Positions 46,327 through 56,081 of a DNA stretch of 64,000 nt are shown here, piece after piece (the stretch's first letter is position 1; the number at the start of each line of letters is the position of its first letter). The position numbers were made by a program, and so were the translations under genes. Origin of the DNA: Vreelandella zhuhanensis (lineage in GTDB: Bacteria; Pseudomonadota; Gammaproteobacteria; Pseudomonadales; Halomonadaceae); assembly GCF_009793355.1 (NCBI RefSeq), contig NZ_WTKP01000003.1, positions 248,001-312,000 on the forward strand. Direction: 5' to 3'. Under the pieces are notes generated by a model that saw only the letters and a list, made by a program, of their open reading frames with translations, made no database searches and was not told the origin of the DNA.

Positions 46327-46911
46327 CTAAGGCTTGACGCTGTGTAGCCTGTTCATGGCTTTGGCCCAATCTCCCACCACGACATACGGCAAGGTGGCAA
46401 GGCACTCAGATAGGGCATCCTCAATGGCGGCCTGTTCCGATTTTCCGGGTCGGCCAAGCACGTAATTGGTGACTTGGCGTGCATCCCCGGGATGACCGAT
46501 GCCGATGCGAGCGCGATGAAACTGCTTCTGATTACCCAGCGCATTGATGATGTCGCGTAGCCCATTGTGTCCGCCATGTCCGCCGCCGGTCTTGTAGCGA
46601 GCCTGGCCGGGGGGGAGGTCGAGCTCATCATGGGCCACCAGCAAGTTTTCCGGAGCCAGCTTGAAAAACTGGCACAGGGCGGCCACGGCAGCTCCGCTGC
46701 GATTCATGAAGGTGGTCGGGTTGAGCAGGTGCAGTTCATGATCGTCGAGCCGTACCTTGGCGTATAGCCCCAGAAACTTCTTTTCCGGACGCAGTTCGCT
46801 ATGCGCTTGTCTGGCCAGGGCATCGACCAACCAGGCGCCGGCATTGTGGCGTGTGGCGGCATATTCGGCCCCAGGATTACCCAGTCCGATGATGGCTGTC
46901 ACCTGACTCAT
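46327..46911 (-). CDS. pth: peptidyl-tRNA hydrolase
   Basis: Releases peptides from drop-off peptidyl-tRNA. The 194-residue protein has IIGLGNPGAEYAATRHNAG with catalytic His22, the LLNPTTFMNRSG segment, the VAHDELDLPPG motif with active-site Asp, and GGHGGHNGLRDI. GGAGGTGAG lies five bases before the ATG and directly abuts the T-run of the terminator, so translation initiation and termination elements are adjacent. ychF follows. Confidence 0.97.
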   Translation of the reverse strand: MSQVTAIIGLGNPGAEYAATRHNAGAWLVDALARQAHSELRPEKKFLGLYAKVRLDDHELHLLNPTTFMNRSGAAVAALCQFFKLAPENLLVAHDELDLPPGQARYKTGGGHGGHNGLRDIINALGNQKQFHRARIGIGHPGDARQVTNYVLGRPGKSEQAAIEDALSECLATLPYVVVGDWAKAMNRLHSVKP

Positions 46912-46923
46912 ACTCTCACCTCC

Positions 46924-46955
46924 AAAAAAAAGATCAAGCGCCGGAGCGCTTGATC
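46924..46955 (-). terminator. intrinsic terminator/attenuator between rplY and pth
   Basis: Minus-strand GATCAAGCGC pairs perfectly with GCGCTTGATC around TCCG, followed by eight T. The pth Shine-Dalgarno starts right after the T-run, so pth and ychF expression needs read-through or a promoter overlapping the hairpin. Confidence 0.9.
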
Positions 46956-46964
46956 AATATCACG

Positions 46965-46986
46965 AGGGCCATGCGAAGATGGCCCT
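46965..46986 (-). other. second hairpin before the rplY-pth terminator
   Basis: AGGGCCAT-N6-ATGGCCCT, with six loop bases. Sits between the rplY stop and the terminator. Confidence 0.5.
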
Positions 46987-46995
46987 GGCAAGCGC

Positions 46996-47634
46996 TTACT
47001 CTGCGCTGGTGCCGCTTTCTTCACCGCCTTCTTCGTCTTCCTCGGTACCGCGTACCTTGGGCTTGACGATGCTGAGCACGGCGTTGTCATGATCTTCGCC
47101 ATGGGTCAAGGCGACGATGGTGACACCGGCAGGCACCGTCAGGTCGGACAAGTGCAGGGTGGTACCCAGAGCAAGCTCGGAAATGTCGACTTCTAGGAAG
47201 TCTGGCAGGTCCTTGGGCAAGCAGCTGATTTCGACTTCGTTGGCCAGGACGTGCAATTCACCGCCATCGTCCTTGATGCCTGTGCTGTTTTCTTCACCCA
47301 CAACATGCAGCGGCACGCGCAGGGTGATTTCGTGAGTGGCATCGACACGCAGGAAGTCGGCATGAATCAGCAGCGGCTTGAACGGGTGACGCTGCAGGTC
47401 ACGCACCACCACTTGCTCTTTCTTACCGTCAACTACCAAGGTAAGCACGGAAGAGAAGAAAGTCTCGTCTTCAATGGCCTTGTAGAAAGCGGTTTTTTCC
47501 ACGGAAATGGATTGTGGAACAGCTTCACCACCGTAGATCACGGCGGGAACCTGTTGGTTCGCACGACGCAGGCGGCGGCTCGCACCTTTCCCCAGGTCGT
47601 TACGAACGCTGGCGTTAAGGATAAAATCAGACAT
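46996..47634 (-). CDS. rplY: 50S ribosomal protein bL25, Ctc type
   Basis: Binds 5S rRNA. The 212-residue protein is the long Ctc form: an L25 domain (residues 1-95, [26 protein letters not shown]) plus a C-terminal TL5 beta domain (about 100-185) and an acidic, Glu-rich tail ending [16 protein letters not shown]. coli bL25 (94 residues) lacks the C-terminal domain; the long form is usual in pseudomonads and Halomonadaceae. Located between prs and pth as in Pseudomonas. Confidence 0.96.
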   Translation of the reverse strand: MSDFILNASVRNDLGKGASRRLRRANQQVPAVIYGGEAVPQSISVEKTAFYKAIEDETFFSSVLTLVVDGKKEQVVVRDLQRHPFKPLLIHADFLRVDATHEITLRVPLHVVGEENSTGIKDDGGELHVLANEVEISCLPKDLPDFLEVDISELALGTTLHLSDLTVPAGVTIVALTHGEDHDNAVLSIVKPKVRGTEEDEEGGEESGTSAE

Positions 47635-47700
47635 GTAATGTGCCTCTTGGTTTAAGTAAGGAAACGTCGCCGCCCGCGACCAGACAACGACATTTCCGGG

Positions 47701-47716
47701 AGCTCCTGGTGGAGCT
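47701..47716 (-). other. hairpin between prs and rplY
   Basis: AGCTCC-TGGT-GGAGCT perfect palindromic hairpin in the 98-base gap; no T-run. Confidence 0.45.
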
Positions 47717-47720
47717 GAGT

Positions 47721-47754
47721 TGTCAGTGCCGCTTAGTGGAACATGGCACTGACA
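47721..47754 (-). other. stem-loop spanning the prs stop codon
   Basis: TGTCAGTGCC and GGCACTGACA, 10 paired bases with a 14-base loop that contains the prs stop. No T-run follows. Confidence 0.6.
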
Positions 47755-48680
47755 GATTCTTCGTTGCTGACTCGGCGAATCGCCTCGGCAATCAGGCCGG
47801 CTACGCTGAGCTGGCGGATCTTGCCACTGCGACGCGCGATATCGGACAACGGGATGGTGTCGGTCACCACCACTTCATCCAGCACCGACTCGGTAATATT
47901 GTCTACCGCCGGGCCGGAGAGAATTGGGTGAGTTGCATAGGCCACCACACGTTTGGCGCCATGTGCCTTGAGCGCCTCGCCTGCTTTGCACAGCGTGCCG
48001 GCGGTGTCGATCATGTCATCCACCACCACGCAGGTACGGCCTTCGATGTCACCGATGATATGCATCACCTGAGCCTGGTTGGCCTGGGGGCGGCGCTTGT
48101 CGATGATCGCCAGGTCCGCATGAAGTTGCTTGGCAATCGCACGAGCACGTACCACGCCGCCCACATCGGGAGAAACCACGACCAGATCATCGTAATTCTG
48201 ACGTTCGATGTCGTCGAGAAGAATCGGCGAGCCGTAGACGTTGTCTACCGGCACATCGAAAAAACCCTGAATCTGGTCGGCATGAAGATCCATGGTCATG
48301 ACGCGATCAACGCCGGCCTTGACCATCATGTCGGCGACTACCTTGGCGGAAATCGGTACGCGGGCGGAGCGCACGCGGCGATCCTGGCGGGCGTAACCGA
48401 AGTAAGGCAGTACCGCGGTGATTCGAGCCGCCGAAGCGCGACGCAACGCATCCACCATCAGGATCAGTTCCATCAGGTTGTCGTTGGTCGGTGAACAGGT
48501 GGACTGAAGGATAAAGACATCCTTGCCGCGCACGTTCTCGTTGATTTCGACCGCGATTTCACCATCGCTGAATTGGCCTACCGTGGCGTTACCCATGCGG
48601 CTATCCAGGCTCTCGGCAATCTTATGAGCGAGTTCGGGGTTGGCATTCCCGGCGAAAACCATCAATTTTGACACGCGCAA
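47733..48680 (-). CDS. prs: ribose-phosphate pyrophosphokinase
   Basis: Makes PRPP from ribose-5-phosphate and ATP for purine, pyrimidine, His, Trp and NAD synthesis. The 315-residue protein matches E. coli length. Motifs: [45 protein letters not shown] and the PRPP-binding [14 protein letters not shown]. The hairpin over its stop codon and another behind it separate it from rplY. Confidence 0.98.
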   Translation of the reverse strand: MRVSKLMVFAGNANPELAHKIAESLDSRMGNATVGQFSDGEIAVEINENVRGKDVFILQSTCSPTNDNLMELILMVDALRRASAARITAVLPYFGYARQDRRVRSARVPISAKVVADMMVKAGVDRVMTMDLHADQIQGFFDVPVDNVYGSPILLDDIERQNYDDLVVVSPDVGGVVRARAIAKQLHADLAIIDKRRPQANQAQVMHIIGDIEGRTCVVVDDMIDTAGTLCKAGEALKAHGAKRVVAYATHPILSGPAVDNITESVLDEVVVTDTIPLSDIARRSGKIRQLSVAGLIAEAIRRVSNEESVSAMFH

Positions 48681-48724
48681 CCACCTTTGCAGTGTTGGGG
48701 ATCGTGGGAGGAACAGGCCTTTTG

Positions 48725-48786
48725 GCCATCGCTCAGAGCGGCGGGATCAATTTTTCGATATCCAGCTCGGCAACCGAAGCGATGGC
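48725..48786. repeat. long-range inverted repeat in the ispE-prs leader
   Basis: GCCATCGCT (48725-48733) and AGCGATGGC (48778-48786) are complementary, 44 bases apart, in the 115-base gap between ispE and prs. Could fold the prs leader. No tRNA is present here although pseudomonads carry one. Confidence 0.4.
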
Positions 48787-48795
48787 TCTGGGTGT

Positions 48796-49647
48796 TCAGC
48801 ACCCCAGAGCATCGTGAAGAGGAGAGATGTTGAGACCGCGTGCCACGAAGGCATGCCAGCGTTGATTGGCAGCTGCTGCTAGTGCCTGTGCCGCCTGCTC
48901 GGAATCCAGGCGAGCAAACAGACAGGCACCGGTGCCGGTCAACATGCTGGGTGCGTACTGAGACAACCAGTCAAGTGCTTGTGCTACTTGCGGATAACGC
49001 AACTTGACGGTGGGCTCGCAGTCGTTACGCCACTCAGGCGCTCCCCCCTGCAGTGCGCGCGCCATGGTAATGGGGCGGCTGTCGCGTGTCAATTGCGGGT
49101 CATTGAACACCCGCGGGGTGGCGATGCTGATCCCGGGGTGCACCACCACGAACCAGGGCGTATCGAGGGTCACCGGGGTCAAGCGTTCCCCGATGCCTTC
49201 CGCCCAAGCTGCACGGCCATGGATAAACACCGGGACATCAGCCCCCAGCTGGGCCCCTAGGGCGGCAAGGCGTTCAAGGCTCAGGCTGAGTTGCCACAGC
49301 TGGTTGAGTCCCAAAAGCGTCGTGGCGGCATTGGAACTGCCGCCGCCCAAGCCGCCGCCCAGGGGTAAGCGCTTTTCCAGATGAATGTCCGCTCCCGAAG
49401 AGACATGGCTGGTTTGTTGCAGTAGCCGTGCGGCGCGCACCACCAGGTTGTCCTCGTGGGTAACAGCTTCAAGCGCAGGGGAAAGGTGAATCTCCCCATC
49501 CCGTCTGGGGGTCAATGTCAGGGTGTCGCCGTGGTCGAGAAACTGAAACAGGGTCTGCAGCTCATGGTAGCCATCGTGACGGCGACCAACGATATGCAGC
49601 ATTCGGTTGAGTTTGGCGGGTGCCGGTAGAGTCAGCCCTGCGGTCAT
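48796..49647 (-). CDS. ispE: 4-diphosphocytidyl-2-C-methyl-D-erythritol kinase
   Basis: MEP-pathway isoprenoid enzyme of the GHMP kinase family. 283 residues. The N-terminal LPAPAKLNRMLHIVGRRHDGYHELQTL and the GHMP ATP-binding LPLGGGLGGGSSNAATTLL are diagnostic, as is GADVPVFIHGRAAWAEGIGE. It lies nine bases after lolB on the same strand, the conserved lolB-ispE-prs order. Confidence 0.96.
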   Translation of the reverse strand: MTAGLTLPAPAKLNRMLHIVGRRHDGYHELQTLFQFLDHGDTLTLTPRRDGEIHLSPALEAVTHEDNLVVRAARLLQQTSHVSSGADIHLEKRLPLGGGLGGGSSNAATTLLGLNQLWQLSLSLERLAALGAQLGADVPVFIHGRAAWAEGIGERLTPVTLDTPWFVVVHPGISIATPRVFNDPQLTRDSRPITMARALQGGAPEWRNDCEPTVKLRYPQVAQALDWLSQYAPSMLTGTGACLFARLDSEQAAQALAAAANQRWHAFVARGLNISPLHDALGC

Positions 49648-49656
49648 GCGATTTCC

Positions 49657-50280
49657 TCAGGGTTCAGAACGCCATTGATTGATCACCAGGGTAATTCTGA
49701 GGTCGTCGTAGTTGAGTACCATGCGGCGTGGCAACCAGAGATCATCGAAGCGTTCCCAGTCGCGATAATCGATTTCCCAGCCGTCCTGTTGAAGATGGCT
49801 GGGAAAGCCGAGCTCATCGGTTTCCAGGCGGTAGCTTGCATGGTCACCGGGAAGGCCGCGTACCCAATCAGGCATGGCGTCTACCGGAAGCGACCAGCCG
49901 AGCTGCGCTTCCATCAAGGCTTCAGGCGTCTCGGCTTCAAAGCGGCCCTCACTGGTGGTCAAGGAGTAACGCCCTTCACGGCCTTCCAGTACGCTACGTC
50001 CGCCCCCGAAGGGACCGCTGATCAACATGCGAAAATAGTGCGGATATTGATTCCAGTCGAGATTGGCGCTGGTCGACTCTTCTGGCGTACGCAACCCGAC
50101 CTTGCCTATCAGGCCCCAGGTATCGAGTCGTTCGAGCGCGGGTTGCTGGGCTTCCCATTGGCCGCGTTGACGCTCGCCTTCGAGAGGTGCACCGGGGGCG
50201 GCGCAACCGGCGAGAAGCATGACGGCAAGTGCCGGGAGTAAAAGGCGTGAAAATGTGGGTGACGCTAATAAAGAGGGCAT
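49657..50280 (-). CDS. lolB: outer-membrane lipoprotein receptor LolB
   Basis: LolB receives lipoproteins from LolA and inserts them in the outer membrane. The start is ATG 50280 with GGAG seven bases before, giving 207 residues; the longer frame to 50367 is not supported. Lipobox LLAGC at about residue 21. Then a DTWGLIGKVGLRTPEES opening and a hydrophobic FRMLISGPFGGG beta region typical of the family. Upstream of ispE. Confidence 0.94.
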   Translation of the reverse strand: MPSLLASPTFSRLLLPALAVMLLAGCAAPGAPLEGERQRGQWEAQQPALERLDTWGLIGKVGLRTPEESTSANLDWNQYPHYFRMLISGPFGGGRSVLEGREGRYSLTTSEGRFEAETPEALMEAQLGWSLPVDAMPDWVRGLPGDHASYRLETDELGFPSHLQQDGWEIDYRDWERFDDLWLPRRMVLNYDDLRITLVINQWRSEP

Positions 50281-50323
50281 GGAAACTCCGGGAAAGTGTA
50301 AAAGGTGACGAGAAATGGTTGCA

Positions 50324-52096
50324 TCATGAACTACTCGCGGAAGGAGCAAGCTGGGGATGGCGTTCAAGCAATTTGTCTATCTGCGGATAATCGCTGAAAC
50401 GCTGCATGACCTCCAGAATCACTTGGCGAGCTTCAGAGGTGCGTCCCAAGGCATGCAGTACTTCCGCCAGATGGGCAGCAATTTCCTGGTCGGGCATCAG
50501 GGCATAAGCCCGTTCAAGCCAGGGCAGCGCCTGTTGCGGGTCGCCTTGGCGGTAATGGACCCAGCCCAGGCTATCCAGTACCGCAGGATTGTCGGGTTCT
50601 TGCTGGTAAGCACGCTCGATCAATTCGCGCGCTTCCTCCAGGCGATTGGTAAGGCCAAGGTCGGCCAGGGTGTAGCCCAGGGCGTTGAGCACCATGGCAT
50701 TATCGGGTTCGTTTTTTAGAATGCGCCGTAAATCCCGCTCCATGGCTGCGAGGTCGCCGTCTTCCCAAGCGCGCATCGCCCGCATGTAGAGCAGCTGGGT
50801 ATCATCCGGGGTGCGACCAAGTTCGCGATCAAGCAGAGCGCCTGCGGAGGCCTTCATGCCGAGTTCATCGAGCAGGCTGGCTTCAAGCATGACCAATTCA
50901 CTGAAATATTCTTCAAAGCGCATGCGTTCGATCCGTAAAAAAGCCCGGGCATCAAGCAGGCGATCATTCCCGATCAGCATGCGTACGGCGGCAATGCGCG
51001 CCGGCATGAATTCCTCTCCCGGTTCGACCTGACGGTAATACAGCAGGGCATTATCGACATCATCCTCATGCTGGGTAATGGCGCCCAGTAGGTAGTAGGC
51101 CAGAGGCGGCGTGTCCTCCTCGGCAATAAGTGGCTGCAGTAAACGTCCGGCCGGTTCGGGATGACCTTCTTCCAGATAAAGCTGAGCCAGGGCCATGCGT
51201 AGCGCTTGGCTACCCGTATGTCGTTCAAGCAGGGCATCGGTATATGCTTCGGCGGCGGCAATGTTGCCAAGCCGGGCTTCCGCTTGGGTCAGCAGTAGGA
51301 TGAAACGTGCGTCATCCGGCGAGAGCTCAAGACCGCGTTTCGCCGCACGACGTGCCGTGGCAGGGTCCTGATTTTGCAATGCCAGGTTGGCGCGGGTTAG
51401 CCACAGGCTGGGCTCTTCCGGCGCGAGCGTTGCTGCTTGGTCAAGCCGGCGCATGGCACTTTGCGTATCGCCGATAGCGGCTTCGAGCAGGGCGGTTCCC
51501 AAAAGGACATCGCTATGAATCTCTGGCGCTTCGACATCGGGGCGAGCCAGGTAAGCATGTAACTGGGCAACCAGTGGCACCAGCGGCGCGTTTTCCGCGA
51601 CAGCCGTTTCGGCAAAGCTTGCCACGTCACCAAAGCCGCCGCTGCGTGCGACATTCAGTCGCTGCCTGAGGCTTTCCTGCCAATTGCCACGCTGTAATGA
51701 CAGATCGGCCAATAGACGGGCGGGAGCATCCGACTGAGGAGAAAGCTCGCGCCAGCGTCTTGCCGCTTCTTCCAGCAATGTCGGGTCGTTGGCGAAGCGT
51801 GCCGCCAATGTGGCGCGCTCGGCTAGCTCCGAGGTGGGATAACGTTGAGCGGCATCCAGGTAGCCGCGGCCCGCCGCGCTGTAATCGCCACGCTGCCCGG
51901 CCAGTTCGGCGCCCAGCAGCGTGCTCAGACCGGCGGCATCGAGCCCTTGGGTAATCGGCGGTGCCGAACGCATGGGGTCCGAGGGAAAGGTCTCAAGTAT
52001 CCCTTTCTGCGATTCTTCTTGAGAGGTGAACGTTTGGCAACCGCTGAAGAAAACGGCCACAGCGATCAAGGAAAATAGGGTCCAACGTGAAGGCAT
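50324..52096 (-). CDS. tetratricopeptide-repeat lipoprotein
   Basis: 590-residue exported protein. Signal with lipobox FFSGC (Cys about residue 20), then many TPR helical pairs from residue 60 to the C-terminus (clear copies near AMVLNALGYTLADLG and AVLDSLGWVHYRQGDPQQAL). It fits the PA4667-like family found upstream of lolB in pseudomonads, of unknown role but probably in envelope protein assembly or trafficking. Only 43 bases separate it from lolB on the same strand; it is divergent from hemA. Confidence 0.88.
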   Translation of the reverse strand: MPSRWTLFSLIAVAVFFSGCQTFTSQEESQKGILETFPSDPMRSAPPITQGLDAAGLSTLLGAELAGQRGDYSAAGRGYLDAAQRYPTSELAERATLAARFANDPTLLEEAARRWRELSPQSDAPARLLADLSLQRGNWQESLRQRLNVARSGGFGDVASFAETAVAENAPLVPLVAQLHAYLARPDVEAPEIHSDVLLGTALLEAAIGDTQSAMRRLDQAATLAPEEPSLWLTRANLALQNQDPATARRAAKRGLELSPDDARFILLLTQAEARLGNIAAAEAYTDALLERHTGSQALRMALAQLYLEEGHPEPAGRLLQPLIAEEDTPPLAYYLLGAITQHEDDVDNALLYYRQVEPGEEFMPARIAAVRMLIGNDRLLDARAFLRIERMRFEEYFSELVMLEASLLDELGMKASAGALLDRELGRTPDDTQLLYMRAMRAWEDGDLAAMERDLRRILKNEPDNAMVLNALGYTLADLGLTNRLEEARELIERAYQQEPDNPAVLDSLGWVHYRQGDPQQALPWLERAYALMPDQEIAAHLAEVLHALGRTSEARQVILEVMQRFSDYPQIDKLLERHPQLAPSASSS

Positions 52097-52309
52097 GCAT
52101 TTCTCGCTCAGGTTGCCTGAAGTGTCAGCATAGCGGCTTGCCGCGGCGGGGCAAAGTCGTGTGCGCCTGTTGGTTCATGGCTGTGGTAGGATATATCGCC
52201 TTGAAGGGGCGATGAACAGCCCCGGCGCGTTCAAATAACCGAGCAAATCTGCCTTACGCGGGCATTCAATGACCATGCAGAGACTGACACTAGCGAAGAC
52301 GCATAACGC

Positions 52310-53605
52310 ATGACGCTTCTTGCCCTGGGAATCAATCATCGCACCGCCACGGTGGCCGTACGCGAACAGGTGGCCTTTACAGCGACTCAGCTGGAAATGG
52401 CGCTTGCCGAACTGCGCAGCCTACCGCAAATAAGCGAAGCGGCGGTACTTTCCACCTGCAATCGCACGGAATTGTATTGCGTGACCGATGCTGAAGGTGA
52501 GCAAGTCGTGCTCGACTGGCTGGGGCGTTTCCATGGCTTGCGGGTCGAGGAGCTGGCGCGCTGTGCTTACCATTACCTGGATAACGATGCTGCCCGCCAT
52601 CTGATGCGCGTGGCAGTAGGGCTGGACTCCATGGTATTGGGTGAGCCGCAGATACTCGGCCAGCTCAAGGACGCCTATCAGCAGGCACGCGATGCCGACG
52701 GCTTGGGTGGCGAACTCGAGCGCCTGTTTCAGCACACCTTTGCGGTGGCCAAACAAGTGCGCACGGAAACCGGGATCGGCAAGAATCCGGTATCCGTGGC
52801 GTACGCGGCTGTCAGCTTGGCCAGCCGTATCTTCGATGACTTTTCCCGGGCGCGAGCGTTGTTGATCGGCGCCGGCGAAACCATCGAGCTAGTGGCGCGC
52901 CATTTACATGAAGCCGGGGTGCGCCATCTGACCGTTGCCAACCGGACGCGCGAGCGCGCTGAACGCGTCTCGGCCGAGCTGGGCGGCGAAGCGATTACTC
53001 TGGAAGAAATCCCTCAGGCCCTGGAACGTGCGGATATTGTGATTTCTTCCACCGGGTCGCCGCTGCCGATATTAGGCAAGGGGATGGTCGAGCGCGCATT
53101 GAAGAAACGCCGCCACAGGCCGGTATTCATGGTCGATATCGCCGTGCCCCGGGATATCGAGCCGGAAGTGGGTGAGCTTGCGGATGTATTTCTGTATACG
53201 GTGGATGACCTGGAAGAGGTCATCCAGGAAAATCGCAAGCATCGCCAAGTGGCCGCCGACCAGGCGGAAACCTTGATTTATCACGGTGTGGCCAGCTGGC
53301 AACATGATCGGCGTATTCGTAATGGTGGGGAATTGATTCGCGATTATCGACGCCAAGGTGAAACTCTGCGCGACATCTCGCGCCAACAGGCACTTGAGCG
53401 TCTGGCGCGTGGCGAAGACCCGGCTGAGGTGATCGAACGTCTCGCCCATCAGTTGGCCAATCGCTTGATGCATCAGCCGACCCAGGCGATTCGTGACGCC
53501 GCCTCCCGTGAGCAACACGACCTGCTCGATGCCGCCTCAAGCCTGTTACTCCCCGCCGAAATGCCCGCTCTTGCCCATCGTCAGAAGGATAATACGCCTG
53601 CATGA
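52310..53605 (+). CDS. hemA: glutamyl-tRNA reductase
   Basis: Reduces Glu-tRNA to glutamate-1-semialdehyde, the first committed step of C5 tetrapyrrole synthesis. 431 residues. Motifs: [13 protein letters not shown], catalytic Cys50 in [30 protein letters not shown], and the NADPH-binding [18 protein letters not shown]. The 213-base divergent gap from the TPR lipoprotein gene holds the promoter region. The stop overlaps prfA start (ATGA). Confidence 0.97.
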   Translation: MTLLALGINHRTATVAVREQVAFTATQLEMALAELRSLPQISEAAVLSTCNRTELYCVTDAEGEQVVLDWLGRFHGLRVEELARCAYHYLDNDAARHLMRVAVGLDSMVLGEPQILGQLKDAYQQARDADGLGGELERLFQHTFAVAKQVRTETGIGKNPVSVAYAAVSLASRIFDDFSRARALLIGAGETIELVARHLHEAGVRHLTVANRTRERAERVSAELGGEAITLEEIPQALERADIVISSTGSPLPILGKGMVERALKKRRHRPVFMVDIAVPRDIEPEVGELADVFLYTVDDLEEVIQENRKHRQVAADQAETLIYHGVASWQHDRRIRNGGELIRDYRRQGETLRDISRQQALERLARGEDPAEVIERLAHQLANRLMHQPTQAIRDAASREQHDLLDAASSLLLPAEMPALAHRQKDNTPA

Positions 53606-54693
53606 AAGCTACGTTGCGTCAACGCCTTGAAGCCTTTAGTGAACGGTTCGAAGAACTCTCCATGCTGCTGTCCGAACCGGAGGTAATCAACGATCAGCGT
53701 CGTTTTCGGGATTACTCACGGGAATATGCCGAACTCGAACCACTGGTTGACACCTGGGCCCGGTTTCGCGAGACCGAAGGCGACATGGAAGCGGCCGAGC
53801 AGTTAAGCCACGATAGCGACGCGGAAATGCGTGAGCTGGCCCAGATGGAGCTGGCGGAAGGGCGTGAGCGCCTGGAAGCGCTTGAAGCCGACCTCAAGCG
53901 ATTGCTGGTGCCGAAGGACCCGGATGATGGGCGCGGGGTGTTTCTGGAAGTGCGCGCCGGAACCGGGGGTGATGAAGCCGCCCTGTTTGCCGGGGACCTG
54001 TTTCGCATGTATGCCCGTTATGCCGAAAAACGCGGTTGGAAAGTGGAAATCGTCAGCGCCAATCATGGCGAGCAGGGCGGTTACAAGGAAGTGATTTCCC
54101 GGGTAAAGGGCGATTACGTTTACGCCCATTTGAAATTCGAGTCCGGCGCCCATCGGGTTCAGCGGGTGCCGGCCACCGAGTCTCAAGGCCGCATTCACAC
54201 CTCGGCCTGCACCGTGGCGGTGATGCCTGAGGTCGACGATATCGGCGACATCGACATCAACCCTTCCGACTTGCGTGTCGACACCTTTCGTTCCAGCGGG
54301 GCGGGTGGCCAGCACGTCAATACCACCGACTCCGCGATACGCCTGACCCACTTGCCCAGCGGCGTCGTGGTGGAGTGCCAGGAAGAACGCAGCCAGCACA
54401 AGAACCGTGCCAAGGCGATGTCGCTTCTGGCCGCCAAGCTCAAGCAGTCGGCCCAGAACAGCCAGCGTCAGGCACAGGCGGACACCCGCCGCTCCCTGGT
54501 GGGCTCGGGGGATCGCAGCGAGCGCATTCGCACCTACAACTTTCCCCAGGGGCGCATCACCGATCACCGCATCAACCTGACGCTCTACAAGCTGAACGAA
54601 GTGATCAGCGGTGAACAGTTGGATGATGTGATCGAACCCTTGATCAACGAATATCAAGCCGAACAGCTGGCAGCGTTGCAGGATGCCGGATGA
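53602..54693 (+). CDS. prfA: peptide chain release factor 1
   Basis: Terminates translation at UAA and UAG. The 363-residue protein has the peptide-anticodon-like motif region (about 185-195, [13 protein letters not shown]) and the catalytic GGQ at 235-237 in [19 protein letters not shown] overlaps couple it to hemA and to prmC, the enzyme that methylates the GGQ glutamine. Confidence 0.98.
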   Translation: MKATLRQRLEAFSERFEELSMLLSEPEVINDQRRFRDYSREYAELEPLVDTWARFRETEGDMEAAEQLSHDSDAEMRELAQMELAEGRERLEALEADLKRLLVPKDPDDGRGVFLEVRAGTGGDEAALFAGDLFRMYARYAEKRGWKVEIVSANHGEQGGYKEVISRVKGDYVYAHLKFESGAHRVQRVPATESQGRIHTSACTVAVMPEVDDIGDIDINPSDLRVDTFRSSGAGGQHVNTTDSAIRLTHLPSGVVVECQEERSQHKNRAKAMSLLAAKLKQSAQNSQRQAQADTRRSLVGSGDRSERIRTYNFPQGRITDHRINLTLYKLNEVISGEQLDDVIEPLINEYQAEQLAALQDAG

Positions 54694-55541
54694 CATTGGA
54701 CACCTTGGTCATGCAGGCCGCCAAGCGCTTGAAGCAGGCCGGCTCATCCAGCCCGCGCCTGGATGCCGACGTGCTGCTTTGCCATGTGCTGGGGCGTGAG
54801 CGTGCCTGGCTGTACACCTGGGGCGACAAACCCTGCCCCACCTGGCAGCACGCACGTTTCGATGCGCTGATTGCCGCTCGCGTTCAGGGCATGCCGGTGG
54901 CCTACCTGACCGGTGAACGTGAGTTTTGGGGGTTGCGCCTTGCAACGTCGCCGGAGACCTTGATCCCCCGTCCGGATACCGAAACCCTGGTCGAAGCCGC
55001 GCTGGCGCAGGGCTCTCAGCCTGGCGGGCGCCTACTCGACCTGGGGTCCGGTACCGGCGCCATCGCGCTGGCCTTTGCCAGTGAGCGGCCCGGTTGGCAA
55101 GTGGTGGGGGTGGATATCCGTGAGCAAGCCGTGGCACTTGCGCGGGACAATGCCCGGCGCCTGGCCCTGGCTAACGTAACCTTCCAGCTCAGCGATTGGT
55201 TCGCCGCTCTGGATGACGCTACCCGGTTCGATGTTATTCTCAGTAATCCACCTTACATTGCGGCCGATGATCCGCACTTGACGCAAGGGGATGTTCGCTT
55301 TGAACCGGCTTCTGCCTTGGTGGCGGAGCAGTCCGGCTTGGCGGATCTGTATCATTTGATCGCCTCGGCAAGCGCCTACCTGGAAAGCGGTGGCTGGTTG
55401 CTGCTGGAGCACGGTTACACTCAGGCTCTGGCGGTGCAGCAGGCCTTGCGTGAAGCCGGTTATGTCGAGGTGCAAAGTCGCCGGGATCTGGGTGGGCACG
55501 AACGTGTGACCCTGGGACGCTGGTTGCCAACCCCTGCTTGA
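54690..55541 (+). CDS. prmC: peptide chain release factor N5-glutamine methyltransferase
   Basis: Uses S-adenosylmethionine to methylate the GGQ glutamine of RF1/RF2. The 283-residue protein has an N-terminal helical domain and a Rossmann-type methyltransferase with [16 protein letters not shown] and the catalytic NPPY at 186-189. It overlaps prfA by four bases. The Lrp-type regulator starts 39 bases later. Confidence 0.97.
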   Translation: MTLDTLVMQAAKRLKQAGSSSPRLDADVLLCHVLGRERAWLYTWGDKPCPTWQHARFDALIAARVQGMPVAYLTGEREFWGLRLATSPETLIPRPDTETLVEAALAQGSQPGGRLLDLGSGTGAIALAFASERPGWQVVGVDIREQAVALARDNARRLALANVTFQLSDWFAALDDATRFDVILSNPPYIAADDPHLTQGDVRFEPASALVAEQSGLADLYHLIASASAYLESGGWLLLEHGYTQALAVQQALREAGYVEVQSRRDLGGHERVTLGRWLPTPA

Positions 55542-55580
55542 GCCTAAGACAATACAGCCCGATAGGAACTCAACAACACA

Positions 55581-56081
55581 ATGAAAATCAAAAACCGAAC
55601 ACTGGACCGTATTGACCTCAAAATCTTGCGCGCCTTGCAGGAAAACGCGCGTATCTCCTATGTCGACCTTGCCGCCGATGTCGGCCTTTCCACCACGCCC
55701 TGTCTCGAGCGTGTCAAACGGCTGGAGCGCGCGGGCATCATCCGCGGTTATCAGGCGATTCTCGATCCTAGAGCGCTCAAGGCCAATCTATTGGTTTTCG
55801 TTGAAATCAGTCTGGAAACGCAATCCCCGGCGGTGTTCGATGAATTCCGGCGGGCTGTCAAGGAGTTGCCCCAGATCCAGGAGTGTCATCTGGTGTCGGG
55901 TCAGTTCGACTACATTCTCAAATGCCGCATTCCCGAGATGTCCGCCTACCGCCAGCTACTCGGCGATGTGGTGTTGACGCTACCGGGGGTCAAGGAATCC
56001 AAGAGCTATGTGGTCATGGAGGAAGTGAAAGAGAGCTTCGCCTTGCCGGTACCCGATATCGAGGAATTCGACGATAAATGA
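55581..56081 (+). CDS. lrp: Lrp/AsnC-family transcriptional regulator
   Basis: 166-residue DNA-binding regulator. The N-terminal helix-turn-helix is in LDRIDLKILRALQENARIS then VGLSTTPCLERVKRLERAGI; the C-terminal RAM effector domain includes IQECHLVSGQFDYILKCR and PGVKESKSYVVMEEVKES. The latter is nearly identical to enterobacterial Lrp, so leucine-responsive Lrp is likelier than a specialised AsnC paralogue. It is embedded between prmC and moeB and overlaps moeB by four bases (ATGA). Confidence 0.85.
   Translation: MKIKNRTLDRIDLKILRALQENARISYVDLAADVGLSTTPCLERVKRLERAGIIRGYQAILDPRALKANLLVFVEISLETQSPAVFDEFRRAVKELPQIQECHLVSGQFDYILKCRIPEMSAYRQLLGDVVLTLPGVKESKSYVVMEEVKESFALPVPDIEEFDDK

Noticed and set aside
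48681..48795. tRNA-Gln between ispE and prs
   Set aside because: Expected from the Pseudomonas order, but no T-arm, anticodon arm or CCA end is visible here.
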